In this document: piece by piece, positions 12,896-25,259 of the stretch
How positions within the stretch are numbered: position 1 is the stretch's first letter
How the letters are laid out: every line of letters starts with the position of its first letter
DNA from: Lunularia cruciata
Lineage: Eukaryota > Streptophyta > Marchantiopsida > Lunulariales > Lunulariaceae
Assembly (NCBI GenBank): GCA_948567375.1
Contig: OX419758.1
Location: forward strand, 63,393,965 to 63,457,964
DNA: 64,000 nt
Direction: 5' to 3'
Program-made: the position numbers and the translations under genes
The notes under the pieces: model-generated
What the model was told of the DNA's origin: nothing
What the model saw: the letters and a program-made list of their open reading frames with translations, nothing else
Database searches by the model: none

Positions 12896-14150
12896 AGTGT
12901 ACTCCATACCTATATCTTAGTGCTTCTAAATAATGGATCAACCTTTGGGTTGCAAGGTGAAGTACCCCATTGGATGGTAGTGGTTGGCAAAACTATTGTG
13001 CTCCTCCTTTGTTAGTAAGTTGAGCTCCATGTAGAAGGGTATAGCAAAGGGGGCTAAGTATGTTGCTCCACCATCTTCCTTGAACTCTCATTGCGTGCCT
13101 CTTGCCTACAAGTAGAACATATTTTCCCAAATAATGGCTCTCCTTGATACATATATTCAAAGAAGATCACTTGGTTGTTCTTGATGTAGGTCATCTTCTT
13201 TGGTCAATTATTTTTATCATTGCTTCTACAATTGCACTACAAGGTAGATCCTTATAACTACCCACCCTCCAACTATTTTTGGTAGACCTCTTCACTTTGA
13301 AGGATGAAATAATCCCAATGTTCATGTCTTTTTCTAGTGTCATACTTCTAAGTTGATCTACATCTAGATTGAGGACATTTCTCTAGTTCTCCTTTGTCCA
13401 AGTAAAGAGGTTTACTCAGAGATCCCCTATTACTCTAACTTTCCTCCCCTTCATCTCATTGGTAATCCCAAAATCACTCAACTCCCAATTCCAAAGCAAG
13501 AAAGAGAGATGCTTGCTCTAGACCATATCCCATTTTTTTATAGATAGAGCATATAAAATTGCCTTAAGAATCTTCCTTATGAATTTTTACAAAAAGACCA
13601 TGTTTCTTATCAGGTGCAAAGGACAAGTTTCAACAACTACAAAGAATTGCAAAGGTCTAGGATTGCTACTTGCTCTTTGGGTTTGAGATTGAAAATTGCT
13701 GGTAGAAAGTGAAATTGCTCCGAGTGCACTTGATTCTTTAGCCTGGGTTTTTAAGTAAGTAGATGAACAGTCACTTTCTAAAAAATTGAGCGTCTTTGGT
13801 GAATAAAAATAGTCTTTGATCATAGTTCTTTATCCAAGTGGTGATGCATTCAAATTAGTGTATGATCTTTAGATCCACAAATCGTTGGGTCTCTTTGGGT
13901 TTGAAGGACTCTGTACTTGAGTTCTTCACCTTTGATCACTCCTTGGACATGATACCTTTGTAATTCTCCCTTTAGAGTGACTTTGGCTTTGCAGTTGTTA
14001 CCCTTGCAGTACAAGCACAACTCCAAAGAAAATATTAACTTAGAGTATTTCTTTCATGAATAAGCAATTATCCTACCATATCCTTATGGAAATGAAAGAA
14101 AAAATTAAAAACATCTTTTGGAAAAATATGTGCACCAAAATCAGCTTGTG
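12896..14150 (-). pseudogene. Family X unit X2, 5' part (N-terminal domain)
   Basis: This is the N-terminal half of X2. On the minus strand it shows NSWRVGSYKDLPCSAIVEA near 13290, which aligns with GWKLASYKDLAQRAIVETL in X3. At about 12960 it carries the same nucleotides that X4 has at 29196-29225, in reverse. The copy stops exactly where element B begins and resumes at 8468. Stops interrupt every long frame. Confidence 0.6.
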
Positions 14151-14179
14151 ACAACCTACTGTTATTAAATTTACAGTAT

Positions 14180-14447
14180 AATACCAAGGAATGGATTATT
14201 CTCATCAAGATATGGGTCAAAAATTGCTAGACTTGAAGAGAAGTGTCACAACTTTTTAGTTCTTTACTATTACATGTTTAGCCTCTTGAACAAGAAACTT
14301 TTCTAGAAGAGCGTATTGTCATCAAATATGGGACAATATAGCAAATGGACATAATAAGTTACAATAGTTACGAATAAGTTCCAACTATTTCTTGAATGTG
14401 ATGTTTTAGTCAATTGTAAAAGCGCTACGTCTATTACAAAGATATCA
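14180..14447 (-). repeat. Family X unit X3, terminal tail
   Basis: This stretch matches the X2 tail at 6180-6410 closely (for example CTTGAAGAGAAGTGT). It is the end of X3, separated from its body at 22527-25250 by element C. It abuts the start of X2, which makes X2 and X3 tandem neighbours. Confidence 0.6.
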
Positions 14448-14838
14448 TGTAATAAGATGGGGTTAGTACAAACTAATATAGCTAATAGGTTGTAGAATTA
14501 GCAAAAAGTTAGTAAAATTTAAGAATATTTTAGAAGCATCCAAGAAGCTTCTTGATGAGAAGCTTCTAGGAACTTTCCAAGGGTAACTAGTATGTCAAGT
14601 TGACAGCAAGCTTAGTTATATGCCAAGTAAATAATTGTCTTAGCTTTCACTCCATATAAGGGAAATTCTAAAAGGAACCTTCTATGGAAGCTTCTTAGGA
14701 GCCTTGTACCCCAAGTTGTCTATAAATAACGAAGCCCAAGCTTAGGCTAGACATTTAGATTTCCACTCATATGAGAGTTCCAATATGATCTTCCACTACA
14801 ATCTTCCATCTTCCTATTTCTTGCCTTAGTCTTTAATA
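14448..14838 (+). repeat. Element C 5' LTR
   Basis: It starts TGTAATAAGATGG and ends before a degenerate primer-binding site, TGATATCAAAAT (about 14840-14851), related to the methionine-initiator type TGGTATCA. It carries the family's AGAAGCTTCT palindromes and a TATAAATA box at about 14722. Confidence 0.82.
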
Positions 14839-14851
14839 TTGATATCAAAAT

Positions 14852-16400
14852 ATGAGTGAGATAGATGGAATCTATGGACTACTAGATCCATTTCTCCCAA
14901 ACCATTGGGATTTCCATGTTCATATATGACCAAAGCATCATTTCATGCTTTGAGTACAACAATTTGAACATGATCATTGTATTAGATGAACCATTGATCC
15001 TTCCAATTATAGCTTGTAAAGAATGGTGGACATGTTGCATTTATGTTTTAACTTAGAGATAATTGCAAGTAGGTATCTTGGTAGAGTAGTAATCATGGCA
15101 AAAATGCCCAAATTTATCATTTTTATTCAATTATAAATTTAGTAGCTTACTCTTTTGTTGGAAGAGAGAGATTGTGATAGTCAACAATAAGTGCAAGTAG
15201 AGAGAATAGTTTTTTGAGATGGAGAAGATTGACTTTGATTTTTGAAGCCAAAGGTACTCAAAGGTAAGAGTACATTGGGTAAAATAAAGAAATTGTGTTT
15301 AATTGCAAATGTTATTTTGAAACTAAATATCTTCTAGGTGAACAAAGACAAATTCTCTTAACTTCAAGCCACTTAGATGGGGTGGTAGAATTATGGTGGT
15401 AATTCCAAGTAGAGTAAACTCAATGGTAATTTTTTACTCCAATATTGACATTGGAAGAATTCAAGAGTATAATAATTATAGATTCCAAGTGATGAACATT
15501 GCATAACCTGCAAGGGATAGATTGGAAGAATTGAAGTATATTGGTTTTATGAGAAGTTGCATCACTCAATTTAAAACATAGTAACAAAAATTCTAGAGAT
15601 ATTGAAATAAAAAGCTTTGGATTGGTTGTGAGAGGCTTGAAATCATGCATCATAATAGAAGTAACCATGCAAAAGCCCAAACATTTGGAAGAAGTAATCT
15701 AATTGGCCAAGCTCTTTGATTCCTTGGTTGCCACAATTTGGTCTTGACCTAGACCTAGACGTAGACCTAGACTAACACACCATGTATAGGTGGAAAAAAA
15801 ACACCAATAGAGATTGATACCAACCAACATCAATCCATTGACACTATAAATCAAAAAAGATTGTGACAAAATATGGTTGCTTTTATTGTTGCCAAATTGG
15901 ATATTGCTTTGCCAAATTCCAATTAGGAATAGATTTTCTTGACCTTGTCCAAATGAAGTTTGTGGAGTGTGAAGATCATGGAATAAAATTTTTTCATAGG
16001 AGATATTAAGTCACTTATTGGGAACTTGATTTGTTTCAATGGAATCGAATGCTCAACCTATACAACTTTGATACACTTGCAATCTATAATATCAATTTTA
16101 CCTATAGGATTTTGGTTGATTGTGTGAATTCTAAATATTGCATGTCCATGTAATTAGGAAAGGAATTATATAGTCATATCAAGTCGGTATTTAGTAGCAA
16201 ATTGATGATAGTAGATGGTAAAAAATGCTCTACATTATAAACCTCATATCCTTGTGCATTGAAGAATTATGAAACAGTATTCAAAGTGCATGAGGTTTGT
16301 AGTAGCTCCCCTATACTCCAATATTATTTATAGGATTAAATTTGATTGGGCTAGGGACAAATTCAAGTACAACAACAAGATAAGAAGTATTGATGAGATT
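14852..16400 (+). pseudogene. Element C gag and protease remnant
   Basis: The open stretches are short. A degenerate CCHC zinc knuckle lies at 15878-15919 (CFYCCQIG, then Y and F in place of H and C). The protease segment near 16110-16200 reads RILVDCVNSK, in which the usual D-S-G is replaced by D-C-V. No functional protein can be made. Confidence 0.7.
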
Positions 16401-16499
16401 TTATGACACCTTTGGAGAAGACACATAAGAATAGTTAGTCCCAATATGGAAATTTTGTTAGTATAGTAATTGCAAAACAAGATTTGGAGGAAAAAAAAT

Positions 16500-19400
16500 T
16501 TTGTGTGTGGATCAAGCCAATTACAAGGAGAATTTAATGAGGAGAAGAATCCTCAAAGAGTAGTGGTTGATCAAATAGTTAAGGAGTTCTTGATTATCTT
16601 CTCAAGATATTACACTTTGATCAAAGTATACACTTCAAGATCAAGCTATTACCAAGTAGTACTAAAATGAGTAGATCAAAATATGAATTTTTACCAAAGT
16701 AGTTAGAAGAACTTCAAACAACACTGATTTATTTGTTAGAGAAGGATTTCATATGATATAGTACATCCCTTTGGAGAACACTGGTACTATTTGTATCAAA
16801 GTAGGATGGAGGACTTTGATTCTATATTGACTACCATTATCATTATTCTTCTTTCCTCTCTTGGGAATACATACTAAGTTTAGCCCACTTGTTTTCCCAA
16901 TCATTGGAACCTTCTATCTATATTTTTAGTGTTCCTTTTATCAGGTAGGAGAATAACAAATAACTTTACTTGTCATCACAACACACACACACTCCTAGTC
17001 TATTGGTCATTATATTGAATATTATGCAGCAAAAATACATAACACTCCTAGAAGGAAAGAATCTAAGCACGAAGCACACATATCAATCCAAGTCAATTGG
17101 GGATACAATCAAGCATGCAAGTGTGGAGAGGATCCAAGCACAAGAAACTTTTGAAAAAACTTTCCATATTTTTGGGACAAATGTGCTCCATAGATTCCTT
17201 GCTTCTATCCTAGAGTTGCTTTCAATCTATACTCCAATTTTACATCCAATCTGTACTCCAAGTAGGGAAATTCTATACCTTCTGATGGGAAACTTTTATG
17301 AGACTCAGATTAAGATAAAAAGGACATTTTTTATAGCTTGGATTCAGATGTTGTAGGATGCATTGGAAAGCTTGCAAGGTAATCTTTCTAATGATCTAAA
17401 GTAAGCTTCATCTTGTTAACATAGCTCTCTTGACAAGGTCTCAAACTTGGCAAGATTTTTTAAGTTCCAAACCTAATCTTGAAACCCTAAGTGAGGCTCA
17501 AGTTTTGATTTTTGCACAAATTTTGGCCAAAGATTTGCCTAAGGATTCATATAAAATAGAACACTTAAGAAAATTGCAATGTTTTCAATCTTGACTTCAA
17601 CTTGGAGATTTTACATTCAATTGTAATTAGACATTTTATACTTCATTGAGCTTATGGAAATATTTCCAACAGAGTTTATTGCACAAGATTTCTCTATTTA
17701 TAAACCTTGAGCCAACCAAGTTTTATATAATTGTTTTTGTTGTTGTTTTTGTTTTGAATAATCCTTTGTAAAATTTGATGGCCTAATCCAACCTCAATCT
17801 TTAAATATGGATCAATACCGAAGTTGTGCTCACTTTTGAGCTATATAGACCCAAGTCTATTTGATCAAGACCTTGAATTCTCTTTGAAAAAATCACATGA
17901 AACCTTTACACAAGGGTAAAATTTATCCATCAACAATATTGGAAATTTTTATAAATTAGTTCAAACCAAAACTTGAAAAATGACCAAAACTTCAAACTTG
18001 ATTATAATTTACTTCCAAACATCTTGATTTCCAACACTCTAACTTCAATTGATCAGATCAGATTTCAATTCACCTTGAACATGAAATTTCTTAAGTTCAA
18101 CATGACCAACATTTTATATAATTTCCAAATACACTAACAAACCATAATATGCTATAATAGAACTCTCAAAATCCTCCAATTTGTGCACTTGTGTATGAAT
18201 TTGACCCTTGATTCAATTTTTCATATATCAATCATACTTTTCTCAGATCCCTTGATTCTTATTTATGGACCATGGCCTCTCTACTCTTCTCTACAACCAT
18301 GATCTTAACTTCCCAAATGGCATCCCTTAACCTCCTTAAATATCAAAAACTCTAGACTTCACATGTTGGGATTCAATTTCTTGCTCTTTCATCACATAGT
18401 TATTTTTCATTTTGACAAATGGACCCATACCTTCATCTTGAAGGCCTTGAGCAAAACTAAACCCCTCTACTTCTAGAAAAGCATATAAATAGTCAAATCC
18501 CAAACCTATCCATGAGTAAGCACAAGAAAGATAATATGACCCAAGGTTTCTATTATTGATGCCATATGCAAGCCCAAAATGTGTTACCATCCAAGCTTGA
18601 AAATGATCAGAGTGAAAAATCTAAAGCATGATGAGAAAATTATTTGGGAGTAGCAAATCAAGAGCGTGGGACATCTTTTGTTCAAACTCTTCTTATGATG
18701 CTCTAGCTTCCATACTCTATTACAACTCTCACTCTCCAATATCCTCCTCCCACTTAAGACTCCTAATACTACACACCTTCCTCCTTGTCTATCAAGTCTC
18801 CATTACCTACATACATTAGAGCACTCAAAAAGAATAAGATCATAATCCACATGGCCAATCATTTAAATATAAATAGATAGCTCACAGAGCAATTTTTGGG
18901 ATTTGTTGTACAATCTACTCTAACATTATGGAGATAAATGGCACTAACTACCTTTCATGCAAACCCTAACACAACACAATGTTCTCAATAAGCAAACTGT
19001 GAAGAATTCATATCCCTTGCCTCAAATTGATAACTTGTTGGATAAAGTAAGTAGAGGTAACCACTTCTCAGATTTTGATCTTCAAACTAGCTATTAGTAG
19101 ATTCTTATTGATGAAGAAGTGTGTAGAAGACTACCTCTTTTATAAGGTATGGGTATTTTGATTGGAGAGTGTTATCTTTTGGGTTTACTAATATTGCAGT
19201 AGTTTTCATGAATCAAATGCATTGGGTCTTGGATTGGCTATTGGATTGATATGTGGTAGTGTTTGGAATGACTTTTTGATATACAATAAGATGGAGGTAG
19301 AATACAAGAACCACATCCAAGAAGTTTTGAGATGACTATGATAATGGAAGTTTTACTAAAAGAAGTCCAAGTGTGCTTTTTGGTTGAAGGAAGTTACCTT

Positions 19401-20930
19401 CTTGTGCCATAAGGTTTCAATGGAGGAGATCACAATTGAAGAAGAGAAAATCAAGGCTATTATATATTAGCCTTCACTTAAAGATGCCACTAAAGTTTGG
19501 GGATTCAATGGATTTGGCAAGCTTTTACCAATGGTTCATTGACATTTATGCTCATATGCCATACCATTGATTGATCTCTTGGAGAAGATAGAAAGGATTG
19601 ATAGACCACCAATCAAGAAGAAGAATTCAAGAAACTTAAACATATAGTGTCTTCATAACCCATTCTCCATCCATGTGATCCTCAATTACCTTATGTGGCT
19701 GATTTTGATACTTCTAACTTTACCATTGGAGTAGTGTTGCAAAAAGAATTTCAAGATGGATTATATCACATTGCATTTTTGTCTTGCCAACTAAACATAG
19801 CAAAAAAGATTCATTTTTCCCAAGATCGAGAACAAAAAGCAATGTTATATACAACAAAGGTATGGAGACATTACTTCTTTGGGGAGCAAGTGATAATGCA
19901 AACCAATCATAAACCCTTGTTATAGATCTTACATTTGGAACACATGAAGAAAATAACTACAACTATTTGATATCAAACTTGAGTACAAACTCAAAAATTT
20001 TCCATGTCATTCTCAAGGCCTTGTTACAACAACTTGATTTGAAGGTTCTTCTTGAATCTCTTGTTATAATAACAATCATCATTATGTAGATCAAAGGTAC
20101 ATATAGAGTTCAAGATTGCTACAACAAGACCTCTTCTTTCATCTTGTGCAAAGTCATCTTGCAACACATGACAAGGAATAATACTTTTTCAATCAAAGAA
20201 GAGCTTCTATTATTCTATATTCCAAAAATAAGAGATCTAGAACTTGTATAACTTCAAGAGGTGCATGACTTACCAATCATTAGTCACATGGGTGTGGACA
20301 AGCTCTTGAGTACCCTACAACATAGCATGAGAGGTTTAAGATTTTGTCCAATCTTATGAGAGCTACTAACATAACAAATCCAAGAACCAAAAACTAGGTG
20401 GACTGTTCCAACCATTCCCCATTCCATTTGCTCAATGTGAACATGTAAGTCTAGACCATTCCTTACAAAAGATGGATCAAGGCCATACAACAATTGTGGT
20501 GTTTGTCAATAAGCTTAGAAAGTAGATGTACTTAGCACCTACCGTGGATACCATGGATGCTCTAACATTGGCCTAGATTTACTTCAATACAATCTTCAAA
20601 CACCATGCAATGCCAAGGGTTCTCATCTTTGATTGTGTTCCTTAATTCATTTGGTAAATTTTAGCAAGCATTTTTTAAGCTCCTTAGTACTAAGCTTGAC
20701 TTATCTATAGCGTATCATTCTCAAACTGATGGGAAAATGAAAGGCATAAATTGCACTTTGGAAGATATGCTACATGCTTGTGTCAACCACCATCACAGTA
20801 ATTGGGATACTTGTCTTGCGGTTGTAGATTTTGCTTACAATAATTCCAACTATGCAAGAACAAGCTCTTCTTGTTCCACCACCATCTCATGTCACTCATA
20901 CTTCCACCTTCTTGTCCAAGCTACCTAATT
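16500..20930 (+). pseudogene. Element C pol remnant
   Basis: RT begins near 16650 (ELEELQTTL, then DGGL), is split by an insert at 16837-18981, and resumes at about 18992 with a YPLPQIDNLLD stretch. RNase H is visible at 19695-19925 (76 residues: DFDTSNFTIGVVLQKEF and TNHKPLL). Integrase fragments follow, ending with VDFAYNNSNY near 20830-20870. The F-L-D-D active site is degenerate. Confidence 0.78.
16837..18981. other. Unidentified insert in element C reverse transcriptase
   Basis: Comparison with element D shows that RT sequence stops near 16836 and resumes near 18982. The 2.1 kb between is AT-rich and has one plus-strand frame of 128 residues (16970-17356) with no recognised domain. I see no terminal inverted repeats or LTRs. 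CTACC occurs at both ends and might be a target duplication. Confidence 0.55.
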
Positions 20931-21051
20931 CCTTACATCAAGCTGATTCTCATCTTTTGTTGCTCAGAATTGGCAAAAACAATATGTTGATAATCATCAT
21001 TGTGATTTCAATTTTCAACTTGTTGATAAGTTCATGCTTTCTTATAGTAAC

Positions 21052-21054
<3 letters not shown>

Positions 21055-21124
<70 letters not shown>
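21055..21124. repeat. (TC)n microsatellite
   Basis: This is about 70 bases of uninterrupted TC within element C. It lies where element D has a short pyrimidine tract, so it expanded after insertion. Confidence 0.98.
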
Positions 21125-21128
<4 letters not shown>

Positions 21129-21216
21129 CACTCATGTTTGTAAACTTGCTTCCAATTGGGTAGATCCTTTTGATATTATTTAGATCATTTCTTCTATGCT
21201 TACAAACTTACCTTTC

Positions 21217-21821
21217 TGCAATGTTCCAAGGACAAGGAATCCCAAAATGAACACACAAGAAGAAACACAAGAAAAACATAAGACTTCATTTCTCAATACT
21301 TTGACATCCCAATTAAGCACATTAGTCTTATTATATAGCAAAGAAGATCCACCCAAATGGAGCTATACTCTTGGATCAATTACATAGATTGGTGACATGT
21401 TAGCAAGCTCCACCCTTAGATTTGCTACATGGACTGGTGACATGTTATCCTTATCCCTTTTGGTTGGTCAAACAAGTTTGATCAAAGAGAATCTTTGGGG
21501 AAATCTTCCTAAAGGAAGCTCAAAATAGCATGGATGAGGTACCCTTGGAAATTTTTCAATGAGACAAACAAGAGAGTAGAATGCAACACCTTTTTCCTTA
21601 AACAAGACAAACATTTTATTTTTTGAGGCCTAATTAATCTGTTTAGGTTTCCAAAATTGGCTTTGAGTTTTTAGGGTGTTTTTGGCCTCTATCCTATTAG
21701 TATAAATACTGTTTTGGTGATACTTCTATTTGATCTACTTAGACTATCATATGTAACATCCTTCAAGATATTATCAGATCTATTTCCACCTCTAGATAAT
21801 ATGTCTAGCTAATGGATTACA
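21217..21821 (-). mobile_element. Solo LTR of the A/B family inside element C
   Basis: This is 605 bp, minus orientation, with TG and CA ends. Flanking 5-mers are CTTTC (21212-21216) and CTTTT (21822-21826), one difference. The U3 carries a single copy of the unit of about 155 bp that is duplicated in A and B, so it belongs to a related subfamily. Confidence 0.85.
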
Positions 21822-21959
21822 CTTTTCTAGTCACATGAAAATCTATCATGTCTTCTATAATCTAAGTCTTCTATAACCTATATTACGAACACATCTTCCT
21901 TTCTTACTCACCTCCAACCTCCTCCTCTTCAAATCCTCATTAATGATCATGAATAACAC

Positions 21960-22140
21960 AAAGTTACCCATATACTTGCATGTTATTGACATCCAATATG
22001 GATGCAAATAACACATTGAATATAAGAACCTTTGGAAAGTGTATCCTCATCACAATGCCCCATGGGAGCCCTCTTTCTCATCTCCAAAATATAGAAGCAG
22101 CAATATGAGAGTTTGAAGATTCCATGGGAACAAAGACGTC
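21960..22140 (+). pseudogene. Element C chromodomain remnant
   Basis: After the solo LTR the sequence resumes with coding remnants including PHGSPLSHLQNIEAAI and EFEDSM. These align with the chromodomain end of element D. The domain would guide integration to marked chromatin; here it is broken. Confidence 0.6.
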
Positions 22141-22526
22141 ACTAGCTAGTGGTGGGAAAATATATAATAATATGGAGTTAATAGAAGCTCAATATAGCTA
22201 ACAAGTTGTAGAAAAGAATATAGCTAGAAAAATTTAAGAATTTTCTAAAAACATCTAGATAACTATTTGGTGAGAAGTTTCAAAGAACTTTCTAAGCATT
22301 GAGTAACTTGTATACCAAGTTGACGGCTAGCTTAGCTTGCACTCCAAGTAAGGCAACTACTAGAATAAACTTTCCTTGCAAGCTTCTTAAGAGCCTTGTA
22401 TTCAAGTTGTTGGTACATACCAAAGCCAAAGCTTAGGCTATGTATTTGTATTTCCCTCACTTGAGAGTTTTCATGTGATTTTCCACTCTGATATTCTATT
22501 CTCATATTTCTCCTTAGTCTTTTTCA
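22140..22526 (+). repeat. Element C 3' LTR
   Basis: It resembles the 5' LTR across its length, including the TTTAAGAATTTTCTA and CCAAGTTGACGGC segments. It ends in TTTTCA at the X3 junction. The 5' boundary is approximate. Confidence 0.78.
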
Positions 22527-25250
22527 TGTCAACTAAGAAGAGCTATTTTATGAAGGATATTTGGCTTAGAACATAACTATAAAGAACTACCTTCTTCCAT
22601 ATTTGTTTTAAGGATCCCCTCTTGTAATCTAGAATTTCTAAAATTAAAATAATATATGCTCATAATGCTCCATAAACTTACTATCCAGTCATTCCTTAAG
22701 TCTTACTACTAATCAATCCATCTTCAGATCTTTGTATGTTTTTCCCTTCAAGATTTTTATATGTAGCTTTAGCTCATGTATCTTTGCCTATTTTAGTCAT
22801 TTGGCCTTATGCTTCATCTTTGGTTATGGACACCAATTGGTCCCAAAAATCTTCCAAGCTCTTCAACAACTTTGCCTTTGTGTATTTTGGAGTAGTATAC
22901 ATGTCTTAAACGTATGTGGTGACCTCCTCTATTATCCTTGGTTGGTTTATAGTTTGCTCCTCTTTCTCCTTTTTGAGCTCTTCTTGCAAGGCTTCTATTT
23001 ATATCACTATTTCCTTATTGTATTTGGCAATCTACTAAGTCTAAGGTGACATTCTTTATCTTATCTCTCTCCAACTCACCTCAGACACTTGCTTATTCCA
23101 CTTCTTTCCTTGCAAGCCTCCTTGTTAGGTCTATTGATGTTGCTTGTTTTAGAGCCAACAAGCTTTGATGTCTCCTTGTAGTCTTTGGATGTCATCCCCA
23201 AAGGTCAACAACAAACAAAGTGTTCTATTGTTTAAGCTCATAATTCTCCTACATCAAGGTATTCACCTTCTTGCATTCCTCCTTGTATAGGCTTCTACTC
23301 TTCTCAAGGTCTTCCTTCCACTTGTCTTCTTCACCTTCATAGTGCATTTATTCTTGTGAAATCTTCTTACTAGCAAATTGAAGTCTTTCACATATAGCAA
23401 GGCTTCTTGGTATTGGAGAAGTATCATCTATAAGAAGTATAGGATTGGACCCATTGTGTTAATCACAAAGTCTATCCCATCCAAAATTGGGGCTTGTTGA
23501 ACTTTAGTGACTACCTCTTACTCTTTATGAAGCAACTCCTCCAAAACTTCTTCTCCTTCCTTCTTCTTCTCTATTTCCAATTGTGCTTCTTCTTCTTCTT
23601 CTTGCAATTTGGTATTTGGGTCCACTTGTGCCAGACTTGCAAGTTCTTTGGACAAAGGATCTTCTTGGTCTTTGGTCATCTCTTTTGTTCTACAACCCTT
23701 TTCTTTGTCTTCCAATGCTTATTTTTCATATGTATACTTGTCTCCTTCTCTTGAGTTGGTTTAAATGTCTTGCAAAGTAATCTCCTATTCCTTTACTTCT
23801 TCTTCCTTATTCCTATTCCTTATTCTTTGGCTTTTATCTTCTTCCAAAGAAATATCCACCACTAGAGGATTTACTCTTGCTTGCTTTTTAGGTTTTGAAG
23901 ACCTTGTTGTTGTTGATCTCCTTCTCTTTAATGCTGTAACTTTAATCTCCTTTACCTCCACAAACTCCCATCTTCTTAAACTCCTTATCAGCTTCTTGGT
24001 TGGTTTGGGCTATGGCTCTTTCTTCAAGTTGTTGTATATAGTATTTCAAGTGGAAGTGACTTGAGAACTTTCTTCTCTCCTCTTTGCTCAAAAAATTGAG
24101 CTCCATGTAAACATGTATGGTAAAGTAGTCCAAATAGGTCACTCCTCTATCTTCTTCTAATTCCTTGACCATTGGCCATGCTTGCCAATGAAACTTGTAA
24201 GCCCAATTCACTACCTTTCTTTGGCATACATACTGAAATAAAATGTCTTGATTGATAGTCAAGTACATTGTTCTCTTGGAGCAAAATATCTTCATTAAGG
24301 TTTCTACAATTGCTCTTTGTGCTAGATCTTTGTAACTAGCTAGTTTCCAACCACTATTAATAGTGTGGTTCTCATTTATGCATCTATCTTCTTATTCATC
24401 TCATCTCCTACATTCCTAAATTTGGTATCCAAGGTGATGCTTTCTCCTTTCTACTTCTCATCTTTTGCACAATTGCAAGTGAACTCAATGTTCAATTCTA
24501 GAGCAGAAATGTCAAGTGTGTGTGTTATGGAGCAATTCCCTCTTGTTTTGCATCACCCATTTTTTCACTGTTGGGTAGCAATGAATCATCATCAAGATCT
24601 TCTTCATCACACTCTATGTATTCACTATGATCCTTATCAAGGAATTGATTAACTTGGAAGACACGCAATACAAAGAATCAAAAGTAGTTATTCATTCTTG
24701 GATTGATTGTTTAAGATTCTTGGAAGAAAGTGAAATTACTTGGGAAGCACTTGATTTTATAGTCACAATTCTTCAGCCATTGGTCCTCACTAGTTAGGCA
24801 ATCATTATCCACACATACAAATTTTTTGGGGCACCATCGGTCATTTTTGGCAGTTCTTTAGTTCAATAGTAGCGGTATTCAAATTGCATTTGGCATTTGG
24901 ACCTAAACTCCAAAGAATCTTTATACTCATTGTCTTTGCTTCTGATTCTTGTTTGGCTCCAAAAAATCTTTGTACTCGTTGTCTTTGCTTCTGACTCTTG
25001 TTTGGAGTTGACTTCTTTACCCCCATTCCTCTGTACTGCACTATTCTTTGTGGTTGCATTCTTTGTACCTTAACATGTAAAAGGATGTAATCCAAAGAAT
25101 TCTTGAACAAGGAGTTTTTTCTTGAACATGCAAATAACTTCCCTTATCTTTGTAAAAAAGAAAAAAAATTTCAAGTTTTGCAAAAAGGTGTGCATGACAT
25201 AGCCATTATTAGAAGGATCCACATTCATAAAAGATAAAATAGCATGAGAC
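22527..25250 (-). pseudogene. Family X unit X3, main body
   Basis: This is the best preserved N-terminal domain. The minus-strand frame 24295-23942 (117 residues) holds the motif HVYMELNFLSKEERRKFSSH followed by FHLKYYIQQLEERA. Upstream, GWKLASYKDLAQRAI overlaps the start. It matches X5 (HFYLGLNFLSSNEKKKVVSH) despite about half the residues differing, which suggests selection on protein before decay. Downstream (23940-22560) is a lysine/glutamate-rich region with stops. Compared with X2, about 600 bp are missing near the element C junction. A near-perfect tandem duplication of about 50 bp lies at about 24916-25013. Confidence 0.6.
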
Positions 25251-25259
25251 TTATCAGTA

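Larger units (their letters stand above)
14448..22526 (+). mobile_element. Element C, decayed Ty3/gypsy chromovirus
   Basis: This is a plus-strand element with both LTRs, inserted in X3. Flanking 5-mers are TATCA (14443-14447) and TGTCA (22527-22531), one difference. Its internal region keeps recognisable gag zinc knuckle, protease, RT, RNase H, integrase and chromodomain remnants, heavily interrupted. An insert of about 2.1 kb sits in RT (16837-18981) and a solo LTR in its 3' part (21217-21821). It is older than B, A or D, judged by stop density and LTR divergence. Confidence 0.85.

Noticed and set aside
20950-21135. Minus-strand open frame made of alternating Arg and Glu
   Set aside because: It is the translation of the TC microsatellite, not a protein.
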